64,000 bases of DNA. Source: Hydrogenophaga sp. Lineage in GTDB: Bacteria > Pseudomonadota > Gammaproteobacteria > Burkholderiales > Burkholderiaceae_C. Every line of letters starts with the position of its first letter. Position 1 is the stretch's first letter. Both the position numbers and the translations under genes were made by a program. The notes under the pieces were generated by a model, which did no database searches, was not told the origin of the DNA, and saw only the letters and a list, made by a program, of their open reading frames with translations. Where the stretch lies: assembly GCA_011391595.1 (NCBI GenBank), contig JAABQG010000005.1, positions 1 to 64,000 of the forward strand. Reading direction: 5' to 3'. This document shows, piece by piece, positions 1 through 8,538 of the stretch.

Positions 1-287
1 AACCACATCAGTTCAACATTGCGTTGGCATTCACGCTCCAGGCGGCGACTGGACTGGATGCGATTGAGGTACCCGTAGAGATAAACCTTCAGAAGCACTG
101 ACGGGTGGTACGAGGGGCGCCCGGTTGCTGCCGGCATGGCACCCTCAAAGCCCAAGGCTGTCATGTCCAACTCGCCGATGAATGCATCCAACACCCGCAC
201 AGTGTTGTCCTCGGCAATGAAGTCATCCAGACACTCCGGCAGCAATGTGACCTGGTTTCGATCGCTACCTTGGACGAATCGCGTCAT
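1..287 (-). CDS. IS1182-family transposase, N-terminal part (cut by window edge)
   Basis: Reading the minus strand from the ATG at 287 gives about 95 residues that run off the window. They contain the N-terminal signature I associate with IS1182-family DDE transposases: a start like MTRFVQGSDRNQ, then LLPECLDDFI, AEDNTVRVLDAF, TGRPSYHP and YGYLNRIQSSRRLEREC. The catalytic part lies outside the window, so activity cannot be judged. A purine-rich stretch (GGAGGGCAGGAG) sits directly upstream of the ATG and fits a ribosome-binding site. The element is oriented away from the helicase gene that follows. Confidence 0.85.
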   Translation of the reverse strand, partial: MTRFVQGSDRNQVTLLPECLDDFIAEDNTVRVLDAFIGELDMTALGFEGAMPAATGRPSYHPSVLLKVYLYGYLNRIQSSRRLERECQRNVELMW

Positions 288-518
288 CTCCTGCCCTCCA
301 TCAGCGCCTTGATGCTGGTATCAACGCAGCAGGCCTTTAGAGCGTGGACAAAATCAGTGCGTTTTCACACAGCCTCGCTACATTCCGGCCTTTTTTCAGG
401 ACGCATCCAGGCAAATTTTCCAACAGGCATCCAGCAATGTCATGTCGGTCCAAAACGCTGAATAGATTCCCGAAATAAGAGCAATTTGCGACCAATTCAC
501 GCTGGGTAGCGGCCCAAA
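288..518. other. Flank between transposase and helicase; probably holds the IS end
   Basis: About 230 bp separate the transposase start from the helicase stop. The stretch around 358-376 (gttttcacacagcctcgc) resembles the terminal region I associate with IS1182-type elements, so the IS boundary probably lies near there. The matching end is outside the window, so neither inverted repeat nor target duplication can be confirmed. I see no convincing gene. Confidence 0.35.
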
Positions 519-2999
519 TCATTCCAGCTCCAGCCCTGAAACGCCGTCCCTCGTTGCCCACCAGTCCGGCAGCAGCGCGCGCACCTCGGCGCGCGCGAAG
601 CGGTCGTCCATCAGCACCAGCACGCCCTCGTCGGCCGGGGTTCGAATCACGCGGCCGGCGGCTTGCACCACCTTCTGCAGGCCGGGGTAGAGGTAGGTGT
701 AGTCGTAGCCGCGCCCGGCAAAGATGGCTTCCATGCGCGCCTTGATCTGCTCGTTGACGGGGTTGAACTGCGGCAGGCCCAGCGTGGCGATGAAGGCCCC
801 GATCAGGCGGTCGCCGGGCAGGTCGATGCCTTCGGCGAAGGCGCCACCCAGCACCGCGAAGCCAATGCCCTGGCCGCCCAGCGTGAAGCGTGCCAGGAAG
901 GCTTCGCGCGCCGACTCGGGCATCTGGCGCTGCTGCTCCCAGCACGGCACGCCGGGGTGCCGCTCGCGCAGCAGCCCGAACACCTGGTCCAGGTAGTCGT
1001 AGCTGCTGAAGAAGGCCAGGTAGTGGCCCGGCTTCGCCACGTACTGGCGCGCGATCAATTCAACGATGGGCACCAGTGATTTCTCACGGTCCCTCCAGCG
1101 CGTGGAGATGTCGCGTGCCACGCGCACCTTCAGCTGGCACGCGCTGAAGGGCGACGGCACATCGATCCAGGCGGTGCTGTCGGGCAGGCCCAGCAGGTCG
1201 GCGTGGTAAGGCCGCGGGCTCAATGTGGCGGAGAACAGCACCACGGTGCGCGCGGCGGCAAAGCGGGCCTGCAGGTGCGGTGCCGGAACGATGTTGCGGA
1301 TGCACAGGGTGGATGCGGCCGGTCGCCCGGGCAGCGGCGTGCGGCCGGGCCGCAGCGTGATATCGAACAGCGAATGCGGCCCGAAGCTTGCGGCGATGCG
1401 CGCAAAGTGCAGCGCGTCGAAAGTAAAGCGCTGCAGGTCGGCGCCCGACTGCAAAGCATCCACCACGAGCGCGGGTTGGTCGACCATCAGGTCGGTCAGC
1501 GTGGCCAGCGTCTGGTGCAGCGCCTCGGTGAAGGCCACGGGGATGTCGTCCGCGGCGACGTAGGGCGTGGCCTGATCGCGCTGAAGCTCGTTCCATGTTC
1601 GGTTCAGTCGATCGAGCGTGCGCTTGAGCGGCGGCGAGACGGCCGTCGCGGCGCGGCGCAGGGCCTTGAGCGCGCCCTGCTCCAGTTCAGCGCTGTACAT
1701 GCCGCGCGCGCGCTCCACCAGGTTGTGCGCTTCATCCACCAGCACCGCCACACGCCAGCCCTCCATCTGCGTCATGGCGAACAGCATCGCACTGGTATCG
1801 AACCAGTAGTTGTAGTCGCCCACGACCACGTCAGCCCAGCGCGCGAGTTCCTGGCCCAGGTAGTAGGGGCAGACATCGTGGCGCAGGGCGATCTCGCGCA
1901 GGGTGGCTTTGTCGAACAGGACGCCCTCTGCACATCCAGTGGCTTGAGGCGCCGGGCTGGCCACACTGGCTTCGACCACCGCGGCCTGCCGGGCCGCGGG
2001 CAGGCGGTCGTAGAAGCCGCGCGCCAGCGAGCAGGAATCCCCGTGGCAGGCTTTGTCAGGATGTTCGCAGGCCTTGTCGCGGGCGACGAGCTCCAGCACG
2101 CGCAGCGGTGCTTGTGGTAAGCCCCCTCGCAGGGGGGGATGCGCCGCGCTGGCGCGAATCTGCCGCAGGGCGTCCAGCGCGAGCTGGCGACCGGAGGTCT
2201 TGGCAGCCAGGTAGAACACCTTGTCCAGGCCTGCATCGGGTCTTGCCGCATCGGGCGGCGCGGCCTTGAGCAGCGGGAACAGCGTGCCCACGGTCTTACC
2301 GATGCCGGTGGGCGCCTGCGCCATCAGGCAGCGGCCCGCGCGGGCGCAGCGGTACACGGCCTCGGCCATTTCGCGTTGACCGGTGCGAAACGACGGCAGC
2401 GGGAATTGCAGGGCGTTGAGCGCCGCGTCTCGGGCATTGCGATGGGCGGCCTCCTGCGCCGACCAGGCGGTGAAGCGCTGGCACTGGTCTTCAAAAAAAG
2501 CCTGCAGTGCGTTGGCCGGCTGGCTCTCGGAGAAGACCGTTTCCTGTCGCGAGTCGATGTTGAAGTACACCAGGGCCAGTTCCACCTGCGGCAGCCCAAG
2601 CTGGCGGCAGATCAGCGCCCCATAGACGCGCACCTGCGCCCAGTGCAACTGGCGGTGGTTGTCCGGCACGTGGGCCAGGTCGCCGCGGTAGGTCTTTATT
2701 TCTTCCAGCCGCCGGGCTGCCGGGTCCCAGCCGTCGGCACGCCCGCGCACACGCAGCGGGCCGAAGTCACCCTCCAATGGCACCTCGGTCTGGTAGCCAG
2801 CGGCGCGGCGCGCCGTGACCACGCCATGGCCCTCGATACCCTCGGCCCCGGTGGGCGACGGCGTGAAGCGCAAGTCCAGGTCGCCGCGCTTGGCCGTGAA
2901 CTCGCACAGCGCGCGCACGGCGACGGTGTAGCCGGGCGCGGCCGCAACGATGGACGCGATGCCGTCCTCGGGTGGGATGCGCGGGGCCTCAGGCGCCAT
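519..2999 (-). CDS. Rad3/DinG-type ATP-dependent DNA helicase with N-terminal PD-(D/E)XK-like domain
   Basis: Superfamily 2, XPD/DinG-like 5'-3' DNA helicase of 826 residues. The ATG at 2999 was chosen because it overlaps the stop of the upstream gene by 11 bp; the longer upstream frame has poor composition. Residues 85-104 (RGRADGW then LEEIKTYR) look like a PD-(D/E)XK nuclease core with D89, E100 and K102. Walker A is APTGIGKT at 229-236. Four cysteines (C311, C318, C323, C377 in CPY) fit the iron-sulfur domain of this family, DEAH is at 422-425, and motif VI QAAGRVIR is near the C-terminus. It is expected to act in DNA repair or processing. An in-frame GC-rich hairpin lies near residues 288-293 in the loop before the cysteines. 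Helicase identity is firm; nuclease activity is inferred. Confidence 0.9.
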   Translation of the reverse strand: MAPEAPRIPPEDGIASIVAAAPGYTVAVRALCEFTAKRGDLDLRFTPSPTGAEGIEGHGVVTARRAAGYQTEVPLEGDFGPLRVRGRADGWDPAARRLEEIKTYRGDLAHVPDNHRQLHWAQVRVYGALICRQLGLPQVELALVYFNIDSRQETVFSESQPANALQAFFEDQCQRFTAWSAQEAAHRNARDAALNALQFPLPSFRTGQREMAEAVYRCARAGRCLMAQAPTGIGKTVGTLFPLLKAAPPDAARPDAGLDKVFYLAAKTSGRQLALDALRQIRASAAHPPLRGGLPQAPLRVLELVARDKACEHPDKACHGDSCSLARGFYDRLPAARQAAVVEASVASPAPQATGCAEGVLFDKATLREIALRHDVCPYYLGQELARWADVVVGDYNYWFDTSAMLFAMTQMEGWRVAVLVDEAHNLVERARGMYSAELEQGALKALRRAATAVSPPLKRTLDRLNRTWNELQRDQATPYVAADDIPVAFTEALHQTLATLTDLMVDQPALVVDALQSGADLQRFTFDALHFARIAASFGPHSLFDITLRPGRTPLPGRPAASTLCIRNIVPAPHLQARFAAARTVVLFSATLSPRPYHADLLGLPDSTAWIDVPSPFSACQLKVRVARDISTRWRDREKSLVPIVELIARQYVAKPGHYLAFFSSYDYLDQVFGLLRERHPGVPCWEQQRQMPESAREAFLARFTLGGQGIGFAVLGGAFAEGIDLPGDRLIGAFIATLGLPQFNPVNEQIKARMEAIFAGRGYDYTYLYPGLQKVVQAAGRVIRTPADEGVLVLMDDRFARAEVRALLPDWWATRDGVSGLELE

Positions 3000-3756
3000 C
3001 GTCAGGGGTCGGCGGGTCGTCGCGCAGATTCGCCAGCGGCGCCTGGTCGCCGCCCTCGGGTGTGTGCGGCGTGCGCTTGGCCAGTTCCAGCCAGACGGCA
3101 AATGGCAGGCGCTCCACCGGCCGGCGCGGCGCGGGGCGGGCCACGCCGAGTTGCCCGCCCTGCATCACCATCACGCCGCACTCGGCGGGGATCTCGTCGG
3201 GCTCGCCGATGGCGCGACCCTTGGCGTCGTTGCCCAGCACGTACCAGCAGGCGCCGCCGAGGTCAAGGTAGGCGGCGCGCTTGGCGGCTTTCTTCAAATC
3301 GCCCAGCAGGTCGGCGCGGCGCACCTTGATCTCGTGCACCACGGGCTCAACGTAAGCCTCCACCGTGGTGTTGCGGATCGAGAACACGTCGGGCATGGCG
3401 ATGCACCACTGCGGCGCGTCCTGCGCCGTCGGCCCGGGCACCTGCGCGCGCAGGGAGAGGCCGGTCCAGACCACGCGGCCCGCGCGCACCATCTCGCGCG
3501 CCACCGTCTGAACCAGCGCCTCGTGGTCGGAGCGCGCCGCGCGGTTTCCCTGCAGCGTGGCGGCCAGCATCTGGATGCCGGCATCGCTCACGCGCAGGGT
3601 CTCGTGGCCGGATCCTGCGCGCACGCGTTCCACCAATCCGGCGGCCAGCAGTTCGACCTCGATCAGGTCCTGGCACGGCCAGCCCGCCGAGCGGTAGATT
3701 TCGCGCAGGCGGCGGGCATGGAGCTTGCCGATCACGACGGGTGCGGGCAGGGTCAC
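2989..3756 (-). CDS. Conserved protein of unknown function, possibly nuclease-related
   Basis: A 255-residue protein starting at a GTG (VTLPAPVVIGKLHARRLREI). An ATG at 3900 is also in frame, but the extra 48 residues have poor composition and would cover two palindromes, so I prefer the GTG, although its ribosome-binding site is weak. I do not recognise a named family. The segment EPVVHEIKVRRADLLGDLKK has an E-x-K arrangement with basic residues that recalls restriction-endonuclease-like folds; this is only suggestive. The 3' end overlaps the helicase start by 11 bp, so the two are probably translationally coupled and may act together on DNA. The 5' side faces a divergent gene across a control region. 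Confidence 0.7.
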   Translation of the reverse strand: MTLPAPVVIGKLHARRLREIYRSAGWPCQDLIEVELLAAGLVERVRAGSGHETLRVSDAGIQMLAATLQGNRAARSDHEALVQTVAREMVRAGRVVWTGLSLRAQVPGPTAQDAPQWCIAMPDVFSIRNTTVEAYVEPVVHEIKVRRADLLGDLKKAAKRAAYLDLGGACWYVLGNDAKGRAIGEPDEIPAECGVMVMQGGQLGVARPAPRRPVERLPFAVWLELAKRTPHTPEGGDQAPLANLRDDPPTPDDGA

Positions 3757-3841
3757 GCCATTTTCAGGAAACTGGCCTTGCGCATGAAAGCGCCCCGGAG
3801 AAAGGCAGATGCTGTTGAATCGGGCATTGGGTTTTCTTGCG

Positions 3842-3930
3842 TTTTCATGAAAAGGGAAATCAGTGGCCTGGCCCCGCGCATGAAGCGGGTGAAGCCTCAA
3901 GGCGCATTACATTAGCATTACAGAATGTAA
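3842..3930. promoter_or_regulatory. Palindrome-rich divergent control region
   Basis: Between the GTG at 3756 and the divergent gene at 3953 lie a perfect 12-bp palindrome TTTTCATGAAAA (3842-3853) and an inverted repeat TTACATT (3907-3913), 10 bp, AATGTAA (3924-3930). The left arm belongs to a direct repeat GCATTACA at 3904 and 3915, 11 bp apart, about one helical turn. This is the arrangement expected for a dimeric regulator controlling both genes. No specific regulator family is implied. Confidence 0.45.
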
Positions 3931-3952
3931 CAACACCCGGAAGGCCCATCTG

Positions 3953-5014
3953 ATGTTAGATCCCGGCGAAGAACTGCTGGAACCCGCGGGAGAACAACCC
4001 ATCCTGTACGTGGGCCTGATGGGCTTTTCCCTGCAGCAACGTGTCGCCCTGGAGAAGATCATGACCAGACAAGGCGGTAGCGGGCCCGCATGGCGGGTGG
4101 GGCCCTTCGCTGAAGCCGATGCATGGTGCGTCAACGGTTCCCGGATCAGTCTGCAGCCCGACGGCAACCTGCGGGTCATGGCCGGTTTACCCACCGAGCA
4201 TGTGCTGAACCTGCGCCTTGAGGATGTGAAGCGGCCCATCGGCTTCTCCAAGCCGCTGGCGTCCCGGAAATTCGAAGCCACCTGTACCTTCGATCCGGCC
4301 TCGGAACCCGACATTCAAGGCATGCTGCGCCAGTTCGAAGACTGGCTTGGGCCCCTGCTTTTCCGCACGGCCCTGGGCGCATTGATTGTCAAAAAGGGCG
4401 TCTTCCTGCGCGGCGGCAACTACCATGTGAGGCACAAGGACGCACTCCTCGCCGTGCTTGATTTCCGCCACGGACAGGCCGCCATTTCGGCCAAGGCGTC
4501 GCCAGCCGCCCTGGCCGAGGCGAGCTGGGACCGGCGCCCCGACGGGGCAAACGAACTGCCGGGGAATTTCTTGTCCTGTACCCCGGCGCAGCTGATCTGG
4601 ACGTATGCGCGACATTGCGCACAAGACCTCTTGCCGAGGCGATACAGGGACGAAGTCGTCTTCTACCGTCACGCGCCACGGGTGCCGCTGAGCTGGCTCA
4701 GGGATTCGGAACTGCGACTGCTGAGCACGCTTTCCACAGGGCCCGGCGACTTCCGCACGCTGTGTCAGCGTACCGGCATCGCCGAGTCCGAAATGGCCCG
4801 CGATCTGGCGTGCCTGTACTACGCAGGCGCTGTCACGACGACCCGTTCGAAGGCGTCCGAGTCATTCTCCAGCCGGCAGGACGCTGTGCCGCCACGCCCC
4901 ACATACGGCAATATCGACTCGATACCCGAAAGCCAACCAAACCCGTCGTTCGAGGAAAACCGGACCGTGCCCGCCACGCTGGACCGAACCAACAGGCTGC
5001 TGTCCGGGCAGTAG
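3953..5014 (+). CDS. Conserved protein of unknown function
   Basis: A 353-residue soluble protein without signal peptide or membrane segment. The start is supported by GGAAGG at 3939-3944, eight bases upstream. I do not recognise a family. The region around residues 240-295 (SWLRDSELRLLSTL then FRTLCQRTGIAESEMARDL and LYYAGAVTT) reads like a winged-helix fold, so DNA binding or regulation is possible. The last 55 residues are low-complexity and rich in S, P and N, probably disordered. It is divergent from the small helicase-coupled gene and converges with the 417-residue gene that follows, leaving only 15 bp. Confidence 0.7.
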   Translation: MLDPGEELLEPAGEQPILYVGLMGFSLQQRVALEKIMTRQGGSGPAWRVGPFAEADAWCVNGSRISLQPDGNLRVMAGLPTEHVLNLRLEDVKRPIGFSKPLASRKFEATCTFDPASEPDIQGMLRQFEDWLGPLLFRTALGALIVKKGVFLRGGNYHVRHKDALLAVLDFRHGQAAISAKASPAALAEASWDRRPDGANELPGNFLSCTPAQLIWTYARHCAQDLLPRRYRDEVVFYRHAPRVPLSWLRDSELRLLSTLSTGPGDFRTLCQRTGIAESEMARDLACLYYAGAVTTTRSKASESFSSRQDAVPPRPTYGNIDSIPESQPNPSFEENRTVPATLDRTNRLLSGQ

Positions 5015-5029
5015 CCACCGTCAGTCGAG

Positions 5030-6283
5030 TCACTTCAGGTTGCATTCGCGTCGCAACAGCGCCAGTGCATCCTTCAAGCCGTAATCGAGGTCGCTCTGCA
5101 AGGTGGCGCGCGCATCCTCGATGAAGCTCTCCCACAGGCGGGCGTAGTCGTCCTGGTGCTGCACCGGGGCATGCGCCAGGATGTACTGGTGGGCCCGCTC
5201 CGCCTGGATACCGCCCTTGCGGATCTTGCGGATCAGCACGGCCGCGCCTTTTTCGGTCAGCAGGGTCTTGGGCGCGGTACCCGTGGCGACGCAAATGAAC
5301 AGCGTGAGCAGGGAGCTGTCATCAGAATGCCCCCCCGTCGCCTTGCTCCAGGCTTCGGAGACCGAACGGTCATGGTGATCGACTTCACCCAGCACGTCTT
5401 CGATCCAGAAATAGCGACCGATGAAAGCCGGGGTCTGGTCGAACAGTCTGCGCGCGGGCACAGTGGCGTCCAGGATTCTCGGCAAATCAGCGATGACCGA
5501 CTGACGCACCTTGTCGACCACGGCCCGGAATTCATCAGGCAGGCCCTTGGGCATGCCCACGGCGGCGCCGGGGCTGGCTGGCGTGTCCATTTTTTTCGCC
5601 GGCGCGCCGAACTTCTTGCGCAAGGCCGTCACCAGTATCTCGAAAGCGACCCAGTCCGGCATCCGGGTGCCTCCCATGGCCAGGGTCAGGAGCGCTGTGC
5701 GAATCACCGCCTCGGCATCCTTTCCGCTGTCTTCCAGGTCATCGGCATCCACGCCGAGTTCATGGGCCAGCCAGACGGCAGCGTCGATCACATGTGCGAC
5801 TGCGCTGCGCTGGGCAAGTTCGGCCTGGTACTCGGCCAGACTGCGCAGCGACCACTTCGCAAGCAGCGGAATGTGCTTGTCGGTGAAACCGCCACGCTCG
5901 TTCATGCCGAAGTGGCTGTTCTGCGGCGTGGCGATCAGCGCCTTGAGCATGTCGGAGCCGCCCTTGGAGCGCGACAGGAAGGAGTGGTCACGCAATGATT
6001 CAGCCGCCTTGCGCAAGTCGCCACCCGTGCTGTGCTCCAGGAAGAGACTGACCAGATTGACCATGCGGTCCCTGGATTTTTCCAGTTCGGGGCGCAGGAA
6101 CTCGCTGCCGAAATAGCGCGCAATCTGGACCATTCCCTTGGGCGCATCGGCACAGATGGCGTCCAGCTTGGAGGCGTCAATCAGGCCGTGCGACACCCCG
6201 TACTGCAGCGCCTTTTCAAAAAACGGGCGTGCGTCATGCAGCGCAACGGCGGACGATGACGGAGAAGGTTTGCGCTCGGGCAT
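5030..6283 (-). CDS. Conserved protein of unknown function, last gene of the J-domain operon
   Basis: A 417-residue protein, predicted soluble, mostly helical in appearance. No catalytic motif is recognisable. Its ATG follows the stop of the preceding gene with no spacer (TGA then ATG), so translation is probably coupled. It is the promoter-distal member of a five-gene run starting with a DedA protein and a J-domain protein. A role linked to the J-domain protein, such as client or cofactor, is context-based inference only. Confidence 0.7.
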   Translation of the reverse strand: MPERKPSPSSSAVALHDARPFFEKALQYGVSHGLIDASKLDAICADAPKGMVQIARYFGSEFLRPELEKSRDRMVNLVSLFLEHSTGGDLRKAAESLRDHSFLSRSKGGSDMLKALIATPQNSHFGMNERGGFTDKHIPLLAKWSLRSLAEYQAELAQRSAVAHVIDAAVWLAHELGVDADDLEDSGKDAEAVIRTALLTLAMGGTRMPDWVAFEILVTALRKKFGAPAKKMDTPASPGAAVGMPKGLPDEFRAVVDKVRQSVIADLPRILDATVPARRLFDQTPAFIGRYFWIEDVLGEVDHHDRSVSEAWSKATGGHSDDSSLLTLFICVATGTAPKTLLTEKGAAVLIRKIRKGGIQAERAHQYILAHAPVQHQDDYARLWESFIEDARATLQSDLDYGLKDALALLRRECNLK

Positions 6284-7027
6284 TCAGATCGCCGATTCCT
6301 CGTCGGAATCACGGGCTGCCGGCGTGACCTTGCCACGGTCGGTCTCACTGGTTTCAAATTTTCCGTCGTCTTCTTCGGCTTCTTCCTCGTCGAGGCCCAG
6401 GTCGTGCGCCCTGGCCTTGGCGCGCAGCACGATCAGCATTTCAATGAACAGGTCAGGGAGTTCGTAGCGCAACAGCCAGGCCAGCTCCATCCAGTCCTGA
6501 TCGGCCACTTCGTCCCGTTCGACGCGCGGCCGGGCATAGGCATTGCCCCGCAAGGCCGCCTCGGAGACGATTTCGCCGTCGTCTTCGACGGCGTCGAACA
6601 GGCCGGTGCGCGCAAAAGCCTCGATGCGGCTCCACTTTTCGGTGAAATAGTCGGCCAGCGCCTCACTGCCACCTTCGAGGTCACCGATGGCGGTCAGGAA
6701 TTCGAGCGGATCGGCGGCCTCGCGGAAGATCACCGCGTTCATCATGCCGCGCAGATGGGTGCGCGTCAGGTCCTTGTACTGCTTTTCGATGACCACCGCG
6801 CGGGCGAACTGCGCGGGGGTGACCAGCAGGTTGATGACCGAGTCCTTCGAGTTGTCGTACTCACGGATCACGGCCAGGATGTCCTTGGGCTGCAGCTGCT
6901 CCAGCACCACCATCAGGGCGCCATCGCCTTCGGTGTCGGCCAGTTCCGCCAGGGCGGCCTCGGCGCCGGAGATATCGCCCGAGGCGATCAGGCTCCGGGT
7001 CTTTGCAATCAGGGCAATCTGGTTCAT
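6284..7027 (-). CDS. Conserved acidic-tailed protein of unknown function
   Basis: A 247-residue soluble protein starting MNQIALIAKTRSLIA. The body is alpha-helical in character and the last 40 residues are very acidic (DLGLDEEEAEEDDGKFE), probably disordered. No enzyme motif is visible. It is 12 bp downstream of the 181-residue gene and abuts the 417-residue gene, so it belongs to the same transcript. Acidic tails recur in the neighbouring gene, which hints that these proteins work on a common partner. Confidence 0.7.
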   Translation of the reverse strand: MNQIALIAKTRSLIASGDISGAEAALAELADTEGDGALMVVLEQLQPKDILAVIREYDNSKDSVINLLVTPAQFARAVVIEKQYKDLTRTHLRGMMNAVIFREAADPLEFLTAIGDLEGGSEALADYFTEKWSRIEAFARTGLFDAVEDDGEIVSEAALRGNAYARPRVERDEVADQDWMELAWLLRYELPDLFIEMLIVLRAKARAHDLGLDEEEAEEDDGKFETSETDRGKVTPAARDSDEESAI

Positions 7028-7039
7028 TGAGTCTTCCGG

Positions 7040-7585
7040 TCAGTCTTTGCGGTCGAAGCCCTGCTCGGCCAGCCAGTCGGCACCGGCCTCCTCGCGGATC
7101 CGGGCGTCCTCGGCCTCATCGTCGGGGAATTCGCTGGACGGCCCTTCGCGCTCGTCGCCGTCCTTTTCGTCTTCATCCTGCGCGGCCGGCGCGCTGCCCG
7201 GCCGGGTGTGCATGTACTCCAGCGCGGCGGCCACCGTCAGGAACCACTCGCCCATCGGCTGGCGCAACACCACGTCGGACAAGTCCCGCGCCCAGGGCTG
7301 CAGATGCACCCCGTCGGCCAGGGTGTCCCATTGCGGAAACTCATGCGACTCCAGGGTCAGCAAATGCTCCATCACCGCGGGCTGCGCGAAGCGGAAACCC
7401 TGGTGGAAGATCACCGCCACCATTTCGGGGCTGAGTTCCATCATCTGCACCAGGAAGCCGATCTCGCGGCGTTTCTCGCCCAGCCGCTGGCGCAGCACGT
7501 CCCGCCCCTCGGAGTCAAACGCCAGATCGTCCAATTCAGCCTGGTACGCCGAGCGCAGATCGCGGAAAAAGGGGGTGATGTTCAT
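7040..7585 (-). CDS. Conserved acidic-tailed protein of unknown function
   Basis: A 181-residue protein starting MNITPFFRDLRSAYQAELDD. The first 125 residues look globular and helical; residues about 130-165 are strongly acidic (AAQDEDEKDGDEREG). No family is recognised. Its ATG overlaps the stop of the J-domain gene (ATGA, 7582-7585), which implies coupled translation. Confidence 0.7.
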   Translation of the reverse strand: MNITPFFRDLRSAYQAELDDLAFDSEGRDVLRQRLGEKRREIGFLVQMMELSPEMVAVIFHQGFRFAQPAVMEHLLTLESHEFPQWDTLADGVHLQPWARDLSDVVLRQPMGEWFLTVAAALEYMHTRPGSAPAAQDEDEKDGDEREGPSSEFPDDEAEDARIREEAGADWLAEQGFDRKD

Positions 7586-7872
7586 GCTTTGTTGTCTTGA
7601 AGGACGGTGTTGAAATAGCTTTGCCAGATTTCTCGGGCGGTGTCGATCGGACTGTCGAGCAGGTTGCGACGGCGGTTGTCATCGTAGGCCTGGCGTCGCG
7701 CTTCGTCCGAGAGCACTTCGAAGGCGGCCTGCGCCGCCCGGAAACGTGCCGGCGCCTCGGCGGAAGTGTTGCGGTCCGGGTGGTAGCTGGAGGCCTTTTG
7801 CCGGAAGGCCTTCTTGATGTCGGCCAGCGTCGCGTCGCTGGCAAGCCCGAGGGCGGCGTAGTGGTCGCTCAT
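7582..7872 (-). CDS. Small J-domain (DnaJ-like) protein
   Basis: A 96-residue protein made of little more than a J-domain: helix II basic residues (DIKKAFRQKASS) lead into HPD at 31-33, followed by FEVLSDEARRQAYDD. The HPD triad is the Hsp70-stimulating site. It lacks the G/F-rich and zinc-binding regions of full-length DnaJ, so it is a type III J-protein that probably recruits DnaK to a particular client. Both ends overlap neighbours by ATGA (7869-7872 with dedA, 7582-7585 with the 181-residue gene). The longer frame running upstream is out-of-frame dedA sequence and was discarded. Confidence 0.88.
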   Translation of the reverse strand: MSDHYAALGLASDATLADIKKAFRQKASSYHPDRNTSAEAPARFRAAQAAFEVLSDEARRQAYDDNRRRNLLDSPIDTAREIWQSYFNTVLQDNKA

Positions 7873-8516
7873 GCCTTCGCGGTCTTGCGTCGCGCTTTCC
7901 AGGCACCGAACAGGACAAACAGGCCGGGGATCAGGATCATGGCCCAGATGATCTTGCTGAAGTTGGCCTGCACCCAGGGCAGATTCCCGAACCAGTAACC
8001 TGCGCCCGTCAGCCCTACCACCCAGATCAGCGCGCCAATGACGTTGTAGGCCGTGAACTTGCTTCGCGTCATCTCGGCCACCCCGGCCACGAAGGGAGCG
8101 AAGGTCCGGATGAAAGGCATGAAGCGCGCCAGGATGATCGTGATGCCGCCGTAGGTTTCGTAAAACTGGTGCGCCTGGTCGAAGGCGTGCCGGTTGAAAA
8201 ATCGCGAGTTCTCCCACTGGAACACCTTGGGCCCGAAGAAACGCCCGATGCTGTAGTTGACTTGGTCTCCCAGGATGGCGGCCACCAGCAGCAGCCCCAT
8301 CGCCAGGCGAATGTCCATGAGGCCCGCCCCACAGAGCGCCCCCACCACGAACAGCAGCGAGTCCCCCGGCAGGAAGGGCATGACCACCAGACCCGTCTCG
8401 ACGAAGATGATCAGGAACAGCAACGCATAGACCCACAGCCCGTAATTCGTGACAAAAACCTCGAGGTGTTGGTCCACATGCAGGATGAAGTCGATCAGAA
8501 AAGTCACAAGTTCCAT
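7869..8516 (-). CDS. DedA family integral membrane protein
   Basis: A 215-residue protein with about five hydrophobic segments. It contains the family hallmarks FVETGLVVMPFLPGDSLLF, GRFFGPKVF and ITIILARFMPFIRTFAPF, where the FxRxxxP-type motif and conserved acidic and basic residues are expected for DedA function. DedA proteins support membrane homeostasis and include undecaprenyl-phosphate or phospholipid flippases; the substrate here cannot be read from sequence. It is the first gene of the operon that continues with the J-domain protein, and it diverges from mutL with only 34 bp between the starts. Confidence 0.9.
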   Translation of the reverse strand: MELVTFLIDFILHVDQHLEVFVTNYGLWVYALLFLIIFVETGLVVMPFLPGDSLLFVVGALCGAGLMDIRLAMGLLLVAAILGDQVNYSIGRFFGPKVFQWENSRFFNRHAFDQAHQFYETYGGITIILARFMPFIRTFAPFVAGVAEMTRSKFTAYNVIGALIWVVGLTGAGYWFGNLPWVQANFSKIIWAMILIPGLFVLFGAWKARRKTAKA

Positions 8517-8538
8517 GGGGGGGATTATCCCTGCACCC

